Shown: positions 1-8,944, counted from the first letter of the stretch. The stretch: DNA of 18,239 bases from Xylaria sp. FL1777 (GCA_022578965.1 MU400960.1:1-18239), one strand, 5' to 3'. The notes: generated from the sequence alone by a model not told the origin. Translations and numbers: made by a program.

Positions 1-92
<92 letters not shown>
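1..92. repeat. 92-base poly-A run at the window edge
   Basis: The first 92 bases are all A, followed by a mixed A-rich stretch leading into the first degenerate 94-bp unit at 138. Each 94-bp unit downstream also carries an A tract (about 10-15 A) directly before its CAGCTAAT start, so the run may be an over-expanded version of that tract. It could equally be an assembly or homopolymer sequencing artefact at a contig edge. No telomeric TTAGGG/CCCTAA array is present. Confidence 0.9.
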
Positions 93-94
<2 letters not shown>

Positions 95-137
95 ATAAAG
101 GCAAAATAAGCTATAGTAAGAAAAAAAACAAAAAAAA

Positions 138-431
138 CAGCTAATGTACTTTTTATAAAATGCATAAAAAAAGTGCTTATATTTTTTGCAGTAATATGTT
201 TATATATTATATGCATAAAAAAAAAAGGAAAAACATATGCATTTTTTATTTAGTATATATATAAGCTACTTATGCTTACTGCTATAATAAGTTTATATAG
301 TATTTACTTAAGTACTTACAGAAAAAAATAGAAAACAATAGATATGCTTTTATTTGCGTTTATAATAAAGCTGCTTTTTTATTTGCTATAGTAATACATT
401 TGCATGTTATATGTATAAAAAAAAAAAAAAA
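138..431. repeat. Degenerate outlying copies of the 94-bp tandem repeat
   Basis: Two recognisable but diverged units lie here. One is at about 138-227, beginning CAGCTAATGTACTTTT and ending in a TATATTATATGCAT plus A-tract segment. The other is at about 336-431, carrying the GTTTATAATAAAGCTGC and TTATATGTATAAAA landmarks in the order seen in the clean units. The sequence between (228-335) is AT-rich and does not align convincingly. These look like older or interrupted members of the array that becomes regular at 432. Confidence 0.6.
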
Positions 432-880
432 CAGCTAATATACTTTTAATAGCATATGTAATAAAGTTGTTTTTGCTTTTTGTAGCAACGCATATATTTG
501 TATATTATATATATAAAAAAAAAAACAGCTAATGTACTTTTAATAGCATACGTAATAAAGTTATTTCTGCTTTTTATAGCAACGTGTATATTTATATATT
601 ATATATATAAAAAAAAAAATAGCCGATATACTTTTAATAGTATATATAATAAAGTTACTTTTGCTTTTTGTAATAATATATGTATTTATATATTATATAT
701 ATAAAAAAAGAAATAGCTAATGTATTTTTAATAGCATACGTAATAAAGTTGCTTTTGCTTTTTGTAGTAATGCGTACATTTATATGTTATATATATAAAA
801 AAAAAAACAGCTAATATACTTTTAATAGTATATATAATAAAGTTGCTTTTACTTTTTATAGCAACACATATATATATTAT
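432..880. repeat. 94-bp minisatellite array, four full units plus a partial
   Basis: Unit starts fall at 432, 526, 620, 714 and 808, an exact 94-base period, with the last unit cut off near 880. Each unit runs from (C/T)AGC(T/C)(A/G)AT through AATAAAGTT, a GCTTTTTGTAG-like core and TTATATATATAAAA, and ends in an A tract. Unit-to-unit differences are almost all C/T or G/A, for example CAGCT/TAGCT and GCATACG/GTATATA, as expected if tandem copies were hit by RIP. An open frame of 68 codons at 498-704 only reads through this repeat. Because 94 is not a multiple of 3 its frame shifts at every unit, so it is not a gene. Confidence 0.92.
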
Positions 881-980
881 AAACTTATTGCTGCTTATTA
901 TAAATAAAAGTGCTTTTTTTATATAAGCTTTGCTTTTAAACTTTGCAAAATATACTTTTTTTGTTTTTTAATAAAACGAA
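881..980. other. Junction between the 94-bp and 67-bp arrays
   Basis: AT-rich sequence with GCTTTT-type motifs. The last 30 or so bases (about 950-980, TTTGTTTTTTAATAAAACGAA) resemble the second half of a 67-bp unit, so the 67-bp array probably begins here with a truncated unit. No gene signal is seen. Confidence 0.5.
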
Positions 981-1215
981 CAGCACTAATTACTACGCGT
1001 TGCTTTTTAACTTTTTTAAACCTATTATTTGTTTTTTAACAAATAAACAGCACTAATTACTACGCGTTACTTTTTAACTTTCTTAAACTTATTGTTTGTT
1101 CTTTAACAAGCAAACAATACTAATTACTACGTGTTGCTTTTTAACCTTTTTAAACCTATTGTTTGTTCTTTAATAAGCAAACAGCGCTAATTATTACTTG
1201 TTGCTTTTTAACCTT
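981..1215. repeat. 67-bp minisatellite array with internal inverted repeat
   Basis: Units start at 981, 1048, 1115 and 1182, exactly 67 bases apart. The fourth is truncated after about 35 bases. Each unit has ACTAATTACTACGCGTTGC near the start and a short inverted repeat near the end: TATTGTTTG and CAAACAATA flank a 12-base loop in the 1048 unit. Differences between units are transitions, except one G/T in ACGTGTT versus ACTTGTT. The units keep CpG (ACGCGT in two of four), which is rare elsewhere in the window. This suggests either a younger array or weaker mutation. Confidence 0.92.
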
Positions 1216-1525
1216 TTTTATTACATTTTCTGTTTTTAAATATGCATTAGTAGTAAAAATAAGTCCTTTTTTTTTTTTTCTAGAAACTTTTCTTTTAATT
1301 AAACTAATTTAACAAATACTAAAAAATTAGTGCTGCAGCGTAAGTAAATAAAAAAGGAAAAAAAAGAAAAAAGTTCTTTTTTTTTCTTTTTAATATTAAT
1401 AAAAAAATATTTAAACAAAAAATAACTTTAGATCTTTTTATAAAAAACTATAAGCAATATAATTCTTAGCATAATATTATAGCTATATGTAATAAGCATT
1501 AATAAAAGCTTATGTAAACATAAAA
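1216..1525. other. No gene seen; AT-rich spacer
   Basis: Contains homopolymer-rich stretches (T runs near 1267-1279 and 1377-1385). Bases 1261-1440 keep more TC/GA and CC than the big repeats do, for example TCTAGAAA and AGATCTTT, so this part looks less eroded. No open frame, RNA gene or repeat is supported. Confidence 0.6.
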
Positions 1526-1546
1526 CATTTGCTTATTTTATTTTTA

Positions 1547-1615
1547 TTTTAAACTTTTTAGCGCTATAACTACTAAAAATATAGTTAGTTTACTTAGCGC
1601 TAAAAAAGTTTAAAA
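1547..1615. repeat. Inverted repeat in unit 1, AGCGCT core
   Basis: Left arm 1547-1566 (TTTTAAACTTTTTAGCGCTA) pairs with right arm 1595-1615 (TAGCGCTAAAAAAGTTTAAAA) with a single-base bulge, around a 28-base loop that itself contains a small AACTA/TAGTT pairing. It would fold as a cruciform or hairpin. Nothing ties it to a terminator or RNA gene, and its function is unknown. Confidence 0.8.
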
Positions 1616-1713
1616 GTATACTAAGCAAATATAAAAGAAAATTTTTACTTTAAACTTTGTTAATACTTATAATACTGTTTAATAACTATAAGCATTTGCT
1701 TATTTTGCTTTTA

Positions 1714-1782
1714 TTTTAAACTTTTTAGCGTTATAACTACTAAAAATATAGTTAGTTTACTTAGCGCTAAAAAAATCTAAAA
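1714..1782. repeat. Inverted repeat in unit 2, AGCGTT/AGCGCT core
   Basis: The counterpart of the inverted repeat at 1547-1615. The left arm now reads AGCGTTA and the right arm keeps TAGCGCTAAAAAAATCTAAAA, so two transitions have partly unpaired the stem. This fits passive decay and gives no sign of compensating change to preserve a structure. Confidence 0.7.
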
Positions 1783-1917
1783 GGCATACTAAGCAAGTAT
1801 AAAAAAAATTTCTACTTTAAACTTTATTAATGCTTATAATATTTTTTAATAACTATGCTACTAATGTTCAAATTTTTTTTATATAACAATATTTAATGCA
1901 GCTAAAAGCTTTTTTAC

Positions 1918-2016
1918 ATTATTAATATAAAGCAGTTTTTTTTTTTTTTTATTACTAATATAAAGCAGTTTTTTTTTTTTTTTATTACAGATATAAAGCG
2001 CGTTTTTTTTTTTTAA
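1918..2016. repeat. Three 33-bp tandem units with poly-T tails
   Basis: Units start at 1918, 1951 and 1984. Each reads ATTA(T/C)(T/A)(A/G)ATATAAAGC(A/G)(G/C) followed by a run of 12 or more T. Period is 33 bases. The third unit carries AAAGCGCG in place of AAAGCAG, so it is slightly diverged. This is simple microsatellite-like sequence with no coding potential. Confidence 0.85.
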
Positions 2017-2520
2017 GTTAAATTTAATACATGCAATAAAAAAAAAACCCTAAAAAAGCAACAAAAAATAAACAAATATAAAACATGCTATAGCTTAAAA
2101 GCTTTCAAGTAAAAAAAAAGTAAAAAAAAGTTTAGTTTATTGCTATAGCAAAAAAAAAGTTAGCTTTGCTTTACTATTTAAACATATTATTATTATAAAA
2201 AAAAAAAAAAACAATTAAGCTTATAAAACAGCTTATAGCGCGTAGTTTATACAAAAAAAGCTTTTAAGTAAAAATAGTATATATATATAAAAATGCATTA
2301 AAAAATAAATATATATATGCAATTATAGTTTATAATTATGTTTTTTGCTAGCATTAATAAAAAAGTGCAATATAAACAAAAGTTAAAACGTATGCTTGCT
2401 ATAAGTACTGCTAATTATATATAAATCGAAAAAAAAGCTAGATTTTCTAATTATAATCTTTTTTTATTTAAATATTAAAACAATTTAAAGTTAGCATTAT
2501 AATGCAGTATTAAAACTTTT
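2017..2520. other. No gene seen; AT-rich degenerate sequence
   Basis: The motif (A)GCTTT(T/C)AAGTAAAAA recurs near 2100 and 2260, and a related GTTTTTAAGTAAAAAT lies near 2745. A perfect GCTATAGC palindrome occurs at about 2143. These may be scattered remnants of a repeat but are too short to define one. Every frame is closed by TAA/TAG within short distances. Confidence 0.5.
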
Positions 2521-2628
2521 TTAATGCGTAAAAAAAACTAAAGTATAAAAATTATTGTTGTTTTATAAACTTTATTGCTTTAAAATTTATTATTAAAGCA
2601 TACATACTTTATAGTTTTTATGCATTAA
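2521..2628. repeat. Imperfect inverted repeat, about 25-bp arms
   Basis: Left arm 2521-2546 (TTAATGCGTAAAAAAA, then ACTAAAGTAT) and right arm 2604-2628 (ATACTTTATAGTTTTTATGCATTAA) are reverse complements apart from a G/A transition, one substitution and a one-base length difference. They flank about 57 bases. It could be a decayed miniature transposon or a chance fold in low-complexity DNA. No target-site duplication is evident. Confidence 0.5.
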
Positions 2629-3098
2629 AGAAATACAAAAAACAAAATCATAAAAAAAAAATAACAAAAAAACATATATTAAAACAAATAAATAAACTAA
2701 AATAAAATAAAATAAACAAAGCATAACTATGCTATAACTAAAACAAGTTTTTAAGTAAAAATAAAAAAAAAGCTATAAGTGTTTTACTACTTTTATATAT
2801 ATAAGTTATAAAAAGTGCTATATGTACTAAAAATTATATGCTTACTTATATATGCTTAAAAATCTATTGTAATAAGTAATAATAAAAAGCAATTGCTTTT
2901 TTTTTTTAAAGTAGATCTAAATTAACTTTTTATGCTTATACTTGCTTTTGTAAATAATTTTGCAAGCATAAAAGAACTACAAAAAAGGTTTTTATTATTA
3001 CATTTTATATGTTGTAGTTTTATTTTTAAGCTTTTTTTATACTTTAGTTATATCTAAAAAAGCAGTATTTTACGCAAAAAATTCTTTTAACATAGTTA
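2629..3098. other. No gene seen; AT-rich degenerate sequence
   Basis: Begins with an A-rich stretch (2630-2770) containing short AAATAAAATAAAATAAAC runs, then mixed AT sequence. A small hairpin is possible at about 2931-2965 (TTATGCTT paired with AAGCATAA). No open frame of useful length or RNA gene is recognisable. Confidence 0.5.
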
Positions 3099-3350
3099 AA
3101 TTTCTATTTTTTTTTTTTTTTATATTTTTTTTTTTTTATATTTTTTTTATTTTATATTTTTTTTATTTTATATCTTTTTTATTTTACATTCTTTTTATTT
3201 TTTATCTTTTTTATTGATTTATTTATTTATTATATTCTTTATTTTTTTTTATTTTTAGGTATTTTTACCTTTTATTTCTTTTATTTTTTATTTACTTTTT
3301 TTTTTCTTTTTTTATTGTATTTTTTATTTATTTTAACATAGTTTTTACAA
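3099..3350. repeat. T-rich low-complexity tract (T/A with scattered C)
   Basis: Around 250 bases on the + strand are dominated by T runs broken by single A or AT, with quasi-repeats TTTTATTTTATA and TTTTTATTTTTTATC, very few G and scattered C in TCT, ACA and ACC contexts. The strand asymmetry is much stronger than in the neighbouring sequence. It looks like an expanded simple repeat. Survival of TC here, a dinucleotide scarce in the large repeats, suggests it was not mutated like the duplicated DNA. Confidence 0.8.
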
Positions 3351-3864
3351 TTTTAACTTTTATATTAACTTTAAAACATAATTAAAAGTACTTAGTTTTT
3401 ATTAAATTTTATAGTATAAAAAAAGCATAGTAGTACAAAAAGCTTTTTTTTTTTTGCTTTTAAAATAGTAATTTTAACTAATAAACTTTATGTGCTATAA
3501 TATTATGTAATAATAATAAAGCTAATGTTGCGGCTTTTTTTGCTTATAAAGAAATTTTTTAAAACTTGCGCTTTTAACTTTTTTTAAGTGCTAATATCTT
3601 TTTTGCTAAAATTTTATAACAACAATAATTGTTTTTATAAAAAACTAGCTGTTTAATAACGTTTTTTTTTATATATATAAAAGTAAATATTATTTTTATT
3701 AGTGCTATAATAATTAACTTAGTATATTTAAAAAATTTTTGTTTTTATTAAATCTTTTGCTTAGTTTTATAAAAAATGCTAAAAATACAAGTAATAGTTT
3801 AATAGCTTATTTTTTAAGCGGTTTTATATAGCATAATGCTAATTTATTACTTATAATACCTAAG
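3351..3864. other. No gene seen; AT-rich degenerate sequence
   Basis: Homogeneous AT-rich sequence with frequent GCTTTT, AGTGCTA and TATAGC words and no frame free of TAA/TAG for any useful length. Nothing repeated or structured stands out. Confidence 0.5.
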
Positions 3865-4107
3865 TATTTAAAACTTAAATATAGCTTAATTAGCTATAGC
3901 TTAATTAAGTATAATAAACAACTATATAAAGTTTTATATTAGCTTTTAAATAGTAGTTTTAATTACTAGCGCTATAAATAATAAAATAGCAAAAGTGTTT
4001 AAAACTTAAATATAGCTTAATTTATTGCAGCAAATAATTATATAAAGTTTTGTATTAATTTTTATAAAGTAGCTTTAATTACTAGTGCAGTAAATAGCAA
4101 ATTTTTT
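3865..4107. repeat. Tandem duplication, 131-bp and about 112-bp units
   Basis: Unit 1 (3865-3995) and unit 2 (3996-about 4107) share TTTAAAACTTAAATATAGC, ATATAAAGTTTT(A/G)TATTA, GTAG(T/C)TTTAATTACTAG and AGTAAATAGCAAA-like sequence in the same order. Unit 2 lacks roughly 20 bases present after the first TTAATTAGC of unit 1. That extra stretch in unit 1 (AGCTATAGCTTAATTA) nearly repeats its own preceding bases, so it may be a small internal duplication. The other differences are mostly transitions. Confidence 0.8.
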
Positions 4108-4255
4108 TAAAAAGCAACCTAAATAAAATGAAATATATTTAGCAGTAAGCTTTATTTGCTTTAAAACAAATAATATATTAATTGTTAAAGCTTTTAATAG
4201 TTTTTTTTTTAGAAGCAAAGATTTTTGTATTTTAAGCTATTGCTAAGCAATCTTT
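4108..4255. other. Left flank of the large repeat
   Basis: AT-rich sequence with a T run at about 4201-4210. It does not match the spacer between the two large copies or the sequence right of copy B, so it helps set the left repeat boundary near 4256. No target-site duplication was found at that boundary. Confidence 0.5.
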
Positions 4256-4360
4256 TTAAGCTTAGTACTTTTATTATAATAAGCAATACATTTTTGCTTT
4301 TTTTTTAGCTGCTAAAAAAAAGCAGAACATTATAGCTAGTAATACAAACAATATATAAGC

Positions 4361-4458
4361 TAACGCTTTTTTTGCTAAAGCTTTGTTTTTTTAAGCTTTT
4401 AAGCTTATTTTTTTTGTTTAAAAAAGCAAAAGCTTAAATATATGCTAAGCAAACGTTA
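4361..4458. repeat. Imperfect inverted repeat near the left end of copy A
   Basis: The outer ends TAACG(C/T)TT... and ...AAACGTTA are reverse complements. The inner arms AAGCTTTGTTTTTTTAAGC (4378-4396) and GTTTAAAAAAGCAAAAGCTT (4416-4435) pair with one offset and one mismatch across a 19-base loop. The same fold occurs at 10587-10684 in copy B. Such subterminal hairpins occur in several transposon classes, but this sequence does not say which. Confidence 0.55.
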
Positions 4459-4513
4459 AAAAAAACAACATTACTAACTTTAAGCTTTTTGTTTTTAAGT
4501 AAACCTAGAAAAC

Positions 4514-4622
4514 TTATTTAGCTACTAAAGCTACTGCTTAAAAAAGCAAAGCAATTTAAGCTTAAAAAAAGAAAAAAGAACTTGTGTAAAGTAAAAGCAA
4601 AAAAAATTATAAAAAAAAAAAC
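4514..4622. other. 109-bp block present in copy A and absent from copy B
   Basis: Before this block the A-to-B offset is 6226 bases; after it the offset is 6117. In A, AAAAC occurs at the end of the shared left side (4509-4513) and again at the block's end (4618-4622). B has a single AAAAAAC at the junction ending at 10739. Loss from B by a slip or microhomology-mediated event between the AAAAC copies is the simplest reading. The block is an AT-rich mix with an A run at its right end. Confidence 0.8.
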
Positions 4623-5405
4623 AGCAAAATATTATATAAAATTAAATATTAGCTTAGCAAAACTATATGCTAAATATACTTATATAAACTATAATTATTT
4701 TTTTTAAGTATTTATATTTTTTTTAAAAAGTGCACTAGTAAACTTTTATAAAACTAAACATAATAAAATAGTTATAATAAAAAAGAATTACGTTTAAAGT
4801 AAGTATAAAAAGCAATAGTGCGTTTATTATATGCTATAAAAATTGTAGTAAATAAAAAAGCTATATATACTTTTAGCTATATATATAAGCTATATTGCTT
4901 TTATAACTAATAGATTTAATTATTGCAGTTTTTAATATAATATAAATAAGATTAAACTTTATATAAAGAATTTAATACTATATAGGTTATGTTTTATAAA
5001 TAATAATATAGCGTAAACCTTTTAAGTAAAAAACAAACAACATTATAAAGAACTTAAAAAAAAAAGCAATACTATATAAAGAACTAATAGTTAGCAATAA
5101 TGTTATATAAGCTATTTAAAGCAATGCTATATAGATTTTTAAAAAAACAAATATTATTAAAGTAATAATAATTTAAATTATTTTAGGTTATTTTTTTAGT
5201 ATATTAAATCTTTTTTAAAAATAATATTACTTTATATTAGTTTTTATATACTTAAAAATAAACTAAAGTATAATTACTATATAGTTTTAAATATTTTGTT
5301 TTTAGTAGCTTTTATTAGTTTTGCTTTAATTTTAGGTTTTATTATAGCTACTTATAATTACTAGAATTATAGCTACTGTTTATTTTTAGCTTTATATTAT
5401 TTATA

Positions 5406-5946
5406 ATGTTTATTTTGTTTTTTTTTTTGCTAGTTTTATTGCTATTAGTTAGCTTTTTTGCTAGCTTACGCTATATAGTTAGCTTTATGTTTAACTTGTT
5501 GTATAATGCTATATATTTTATAAAGATTTTCTTTGCTAATATGCTTATTTTATATAATAACTTAAATGTTAGTATTAAGCTATTAGCTTTTAAGTTTTTT
5601 AATTTAAGCTATGCTAATAAGTTAACAAAAAAAAATAGTAGTTTTGCAGCATTAAAAAATGTGCTAAAGCAAAATACATGCAGTTAAAAAAACATAATAA
5701 GTTGCTTAATAAATATATAAAAAAGCTGTTTAAAAAACATGCGCAAAGAACTTTTGCTGCAATAGTTAAATAAATACTAAAGTATAACATTAAAGCTAAA
5801 ATAAAAAGCATTACGTTTTTATTATATAAGTATTATAGCATATTAATATATATTATAGTATGCTTATATAGCAGCATTATAAACTTAATTAAGCAATAGT
5901 AGCAAATATATTAATATAATAGCTATTAAAGCTCTTTTAAATAAGT
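5406..5946 (+). pseudogene. Possible relic of a coding frame inside copy A (weak)
   Basis: On the + strand 5406-5687 is open for 93 codons, rich in Phe/Leu/Ile at first and Lys/Asn/Ser later. The same frame continues to about 5946 interrupted only by TAA and TAG, never TGA, which is what CAA, CAG or TGG codons become under RIP. One interruption, TAA at 5880-5882, is CAA (Gln) at the matching site in copy B (11996-11998). Against it, TGA is rare everywhere here because GA is depleted, one codon is little evidence, and B has ACG instead of the ATG (11522) plus an extra in-frame TAG (11666-11668). The product resembles no family I can name. No functional gene is present. Confidence 0.2.
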
Positions 5947-8862
5947 AACCTATATTATTATATAATAGCTTTTTTTTTACTATATTATAGTATAATAGCT
6001 TTAAATAGCTATACTTAAAACTAAAGAAATTTAATTATATAGCAATACGTTTAAATAATTAAACATAAAAAAACTTAGTTTTTTTAAAGTTTAGCATAAC
6101 AAAAATATAAAAGCTAGCATACGTTTAATAATAGTTAAACTAATTATTAAAAAACAAACATATAATGTTTTTACTAGTAAATATAGCAAGCTAAGCTTTT
6201 TAAACCTTGTAATACTAAAAAATAAAGCTTTTGCTTAACTAACTAGTATAGTTATTTAAAGCGCTAAGCATTAATGCTATATATATAAACTAGCTTTAGT
6301 ATTTATTTATATTATAATTGCTAAAGTTATAAGTTTTTAGTTTTAGTTTTTGCTGTTATATAAAAGCAAAAAGTAAAAAGTTAGCGTTATTAAATAGCGC
6401 TGTTTTTTCTGCTTAAAGGCTTTTAACTTTAGTTTTGCTTAAAGCAGCAAAAACTTAAAAATAAATGCAGTAAACATTAAGTAAGCTAAAAAGTTAAAAA
6501 TAGCTTTATATATAGTTTAGCTAGCTTTTATACAAAATATTGCATTATTTTTAGTAAAAAAGCTTAAGCTTTTTAAAATATAGCTTATAAGCTTTAAAAA
6601 ACTTTAAGTTATATATATAAATAACTAATTATAGTGCAAGCTTAAAAGTTTTGCTGCGTAATAGTTATGCTTTATAATATTTAGTAGAAATAATAGCATA
6701 GTTAGCAATGTTTTAAAAGTTTTTTAGTAGCGTTATTTTAAACTGCTTATTTATATTAAGTATATTTTGCGTTATATTTTGCTAAATTACTTTTAGTTAA
6801 TTTTAACGCTTAAAAAAAAATAAGAAAAGTTGCTTTAAAGCATAATTTATAAGTTAAAAAATATATTACTTAAATATATTATTTAGCACTTATAATATAT
6901 TATACTTTTATACTATGTTTTTTAAGCTAAGCTTTTATAATAGCTTTTTTAACTTATTAGCTATATAGTAATTTTAAGTAATATATTATAACTATAGTAC
7001 TTAAAAAAAAACACTACTAATATAAGTTTGCTTAAAAAAAATAAGCAATATTTAGTTAGTAAGCATATGTTTAATATACTTAGTAATAATAAACTACTTT
7101 AGTAGTATACTGCTATTAAGTAGTGCAAATATTGCTAGCTTTTTAATAAGCTTAATAAAGCAAACAATATAAATAAGCAAAAAATCATTTAGCTAGCATA
7201 TTAAAACAAAAAAAAAAAAGTTATAAGTAGTAAAATTAGTTAGCAAAAACAAGCAAATAGTTTATTAAAAAAGCAGTTTATAAAAATTTATAGCAGTTAT
7301 AATATAAAACTAAAGCATATAATATTTATAGCATATATTATAATAAAGCAGCATAAAAGCATTAAACAAAATAAATAATATATAGTATAGCTAGCTTTTA
7401 TAAAACTAAAAAGCGTTAAAAAAAAAAGAAAAATTAAGTAGTATTGCTTTTTGTGTTAATAAGTAAGCTTTGCTTTAATAATATTATTTTAGTAAGTTTA
7501 GGCTAAAAAATAACAAGTTAAACTATAATAAATTAAAAAAATGAAATCTTTTTATAAATGTTTATATATGCTGCTTATAAAAATTATATAATTTAATTTA
7601 GCATAAAGCTACTTTTTTAACTTAAAGGCTAGCTAGCATAGTTTTTACTATTTTTAGCTTTTTTATATTTTAAAATAAGTATTGCAAATAAAAGATTTAA
7701 TAATATTTTTAAAATAAGCTATTGCTATTATATATTTTTTTAGCTAAGCATGCTAACTTATAAAGCAAAATATATAAAAGTATTATATTATTAGTTAAGT
7801 AAAAAGGTTTAATAATATAAAGCACGTTTTAAAAAGCAAAGTTAACTTATGTAGCATTAAAGTAAAAGTGCTGCTAATTTGCTGTTAAAAAATAGTTCGT
7901 ATAAAATTTTTATAAAGCACTTTTTGCTAAATAGCTTGTAGTTATATCTTTAATATTATATTTTTATAAAAAGAAAATAAAGCTAATAAAATAGCTAAAT
8001 AAATATTAATTATATAAAGTTTTAAAGTAGTTTTAAAACAGTTTTATATATTTGTATAAAATAATATACTGCAACTAAATATATTAAAAAAAGCTAAAGC
8101 TTTTTATTAAAGCTTACTAAATGCTTGTTTTTGCTTTAGCTTAAGTAAAACTAATAAAGTGCTAAGTAATAATTGCAAGTAAACAAAAGGCATATAAAGC
8201 AAGTAGTATATAGTTTTCTATAAACTGTTTTTATATTTTAAATAGCAAGTAAGTAGTTTAGTATTTAAAAATTAAAAAAAAATAAAAAAAAATAAAATAA
8301 ACAGTATTATTAAAATTATATTTAAAGAAGCTAAGCTGCAAATTCTAGGTTTTATAAAGTTTTAGTAAGTTAAAAATGCAATATGAATTTTAAAAAAAAA
8401 TAGATTAAAAAAAAATAAATAACTTAAATTTAATATTGCTAAAGAAAATGCAGCAAAAAAACAAAGCTAAATAATATAGCTATTAATGTTATATTAACAA
8501 GTAATATATATTTGTTAATAAATATTATAATAAAAGGCCTTAGTAAACAAAAAAAAAAGCGTAAGCTTATTAGCATTAAAAAAAGTATGCTAAAAAAAAA
8601 TCTGTAGCGCTTTTAGTTTAGCATAAAATAAAAAAAAGTTAATAAGATTATTTTGTTCTAAAGAATTAATATAAAAAGCTAAAAAGCTTTATATAAAATA
8701 ATTAATTATATGTTTTAATGTATAGCTAGCTATATTTATTACTTTATTTATAAAAAGAAATTAATATTATAAATTTAAAAATAGAAATAAAAACTATAAA
8801 AAGAAGAAAAATAGCTTATAAAAAACTAACTACTTTAAGACTAAAAAAAACAAAAAAAGAAA

Positions 8863-8944
8863 GGCCTTTAAAAAACAAAATATTTTAAAACTTAGAGTTT
8901 TTCTAAAAACTTTAGGTTTTAAGATATTTTGTTTTCTAAAGGCT
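8863..8944. repeat. Near-perfect palindrome, 40-bp arms, in copy A
   Basis: Arms 8863-8902 and 8905-8944 are reverse complements over 40 bases with a 2-base centre. Five positions mismatch, and all five are transitions between the arms (G/A or C/T), so the ancestral palindrome was probably perfect and then mutated in each arm separately. It begins GGCCTTT and ends CTAAAGGCT. Pairing stops sharply on both sides. The matching palindrome in copy B is at 14979-15060. Confidence 0.9.

Larger units (their letters stand above)
1526..1857. repeat. 167-bp tandem duplication
   Basis: Unit 1 (1526-1692) and unit 2 (1693-about 1857) both begin CATTTGCTTATTTT. They share AAACTTTTTAGCG, ATAACTACTAAAAATATAG, TACTTAGCGCTAAAAAA, CTTTAAACTTT and the closing TTTAATAACTAT. 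Differences are mainly transitions (GCGCT/GCGTT, AAGTTTAAAA/AATCTAAAA, GTATAC/GCATAC, AATACTT/AATGCTT) plus one or two small indels. Confidence 0.9.

Noticed and set aside
1..100. Telomere at the window's left end
   Set aside because: No TTAGGG/CCCTAA or other telomere-like repeat is present, only poly-A.
498..704. 68-codon open frame on the + strand
   Set aside because: It lies wholly in the 94-bp tandem array, whose period is not a multiple of 3, and its composition follows the repeat.
432..1215. CRISPR array
   Set aside because: The repeats are contiguous 94- and 67-bp tandem units with no unique spacers.
5610..5625. TATGCTAATAAG as a decayed reverse-transcriptase Tyr-Ala-Asp-Asp motif
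   Set aside because: Copy B reads TGCACTAATAAA at the same site, so the ancestral first codon was probably not Tyr, and no other RT motif is visible around it.
5614..5811. 65-codon open frame on the minus strand, also intact at 11730-11927 in copy B
   Set aside because: Conservation in both copies looks tempting, but the + strand is A-rich here, so the minus strand reads as Phe/Leu/Ile codons with few stops. Nine residues differ, all explicable by transitions, with no sign of selection. The overlap with the + frame at 5406-5687 adds doubt.
6558..6576. AAAAAGCTTAAGCTTTTT palindrome as a regulatory operator
   Set aside because: Short A/T-flanked AGCT palindromes are abundant in this window because AGCT survives the mutation process. 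No neighbouring gene exists to regulate.
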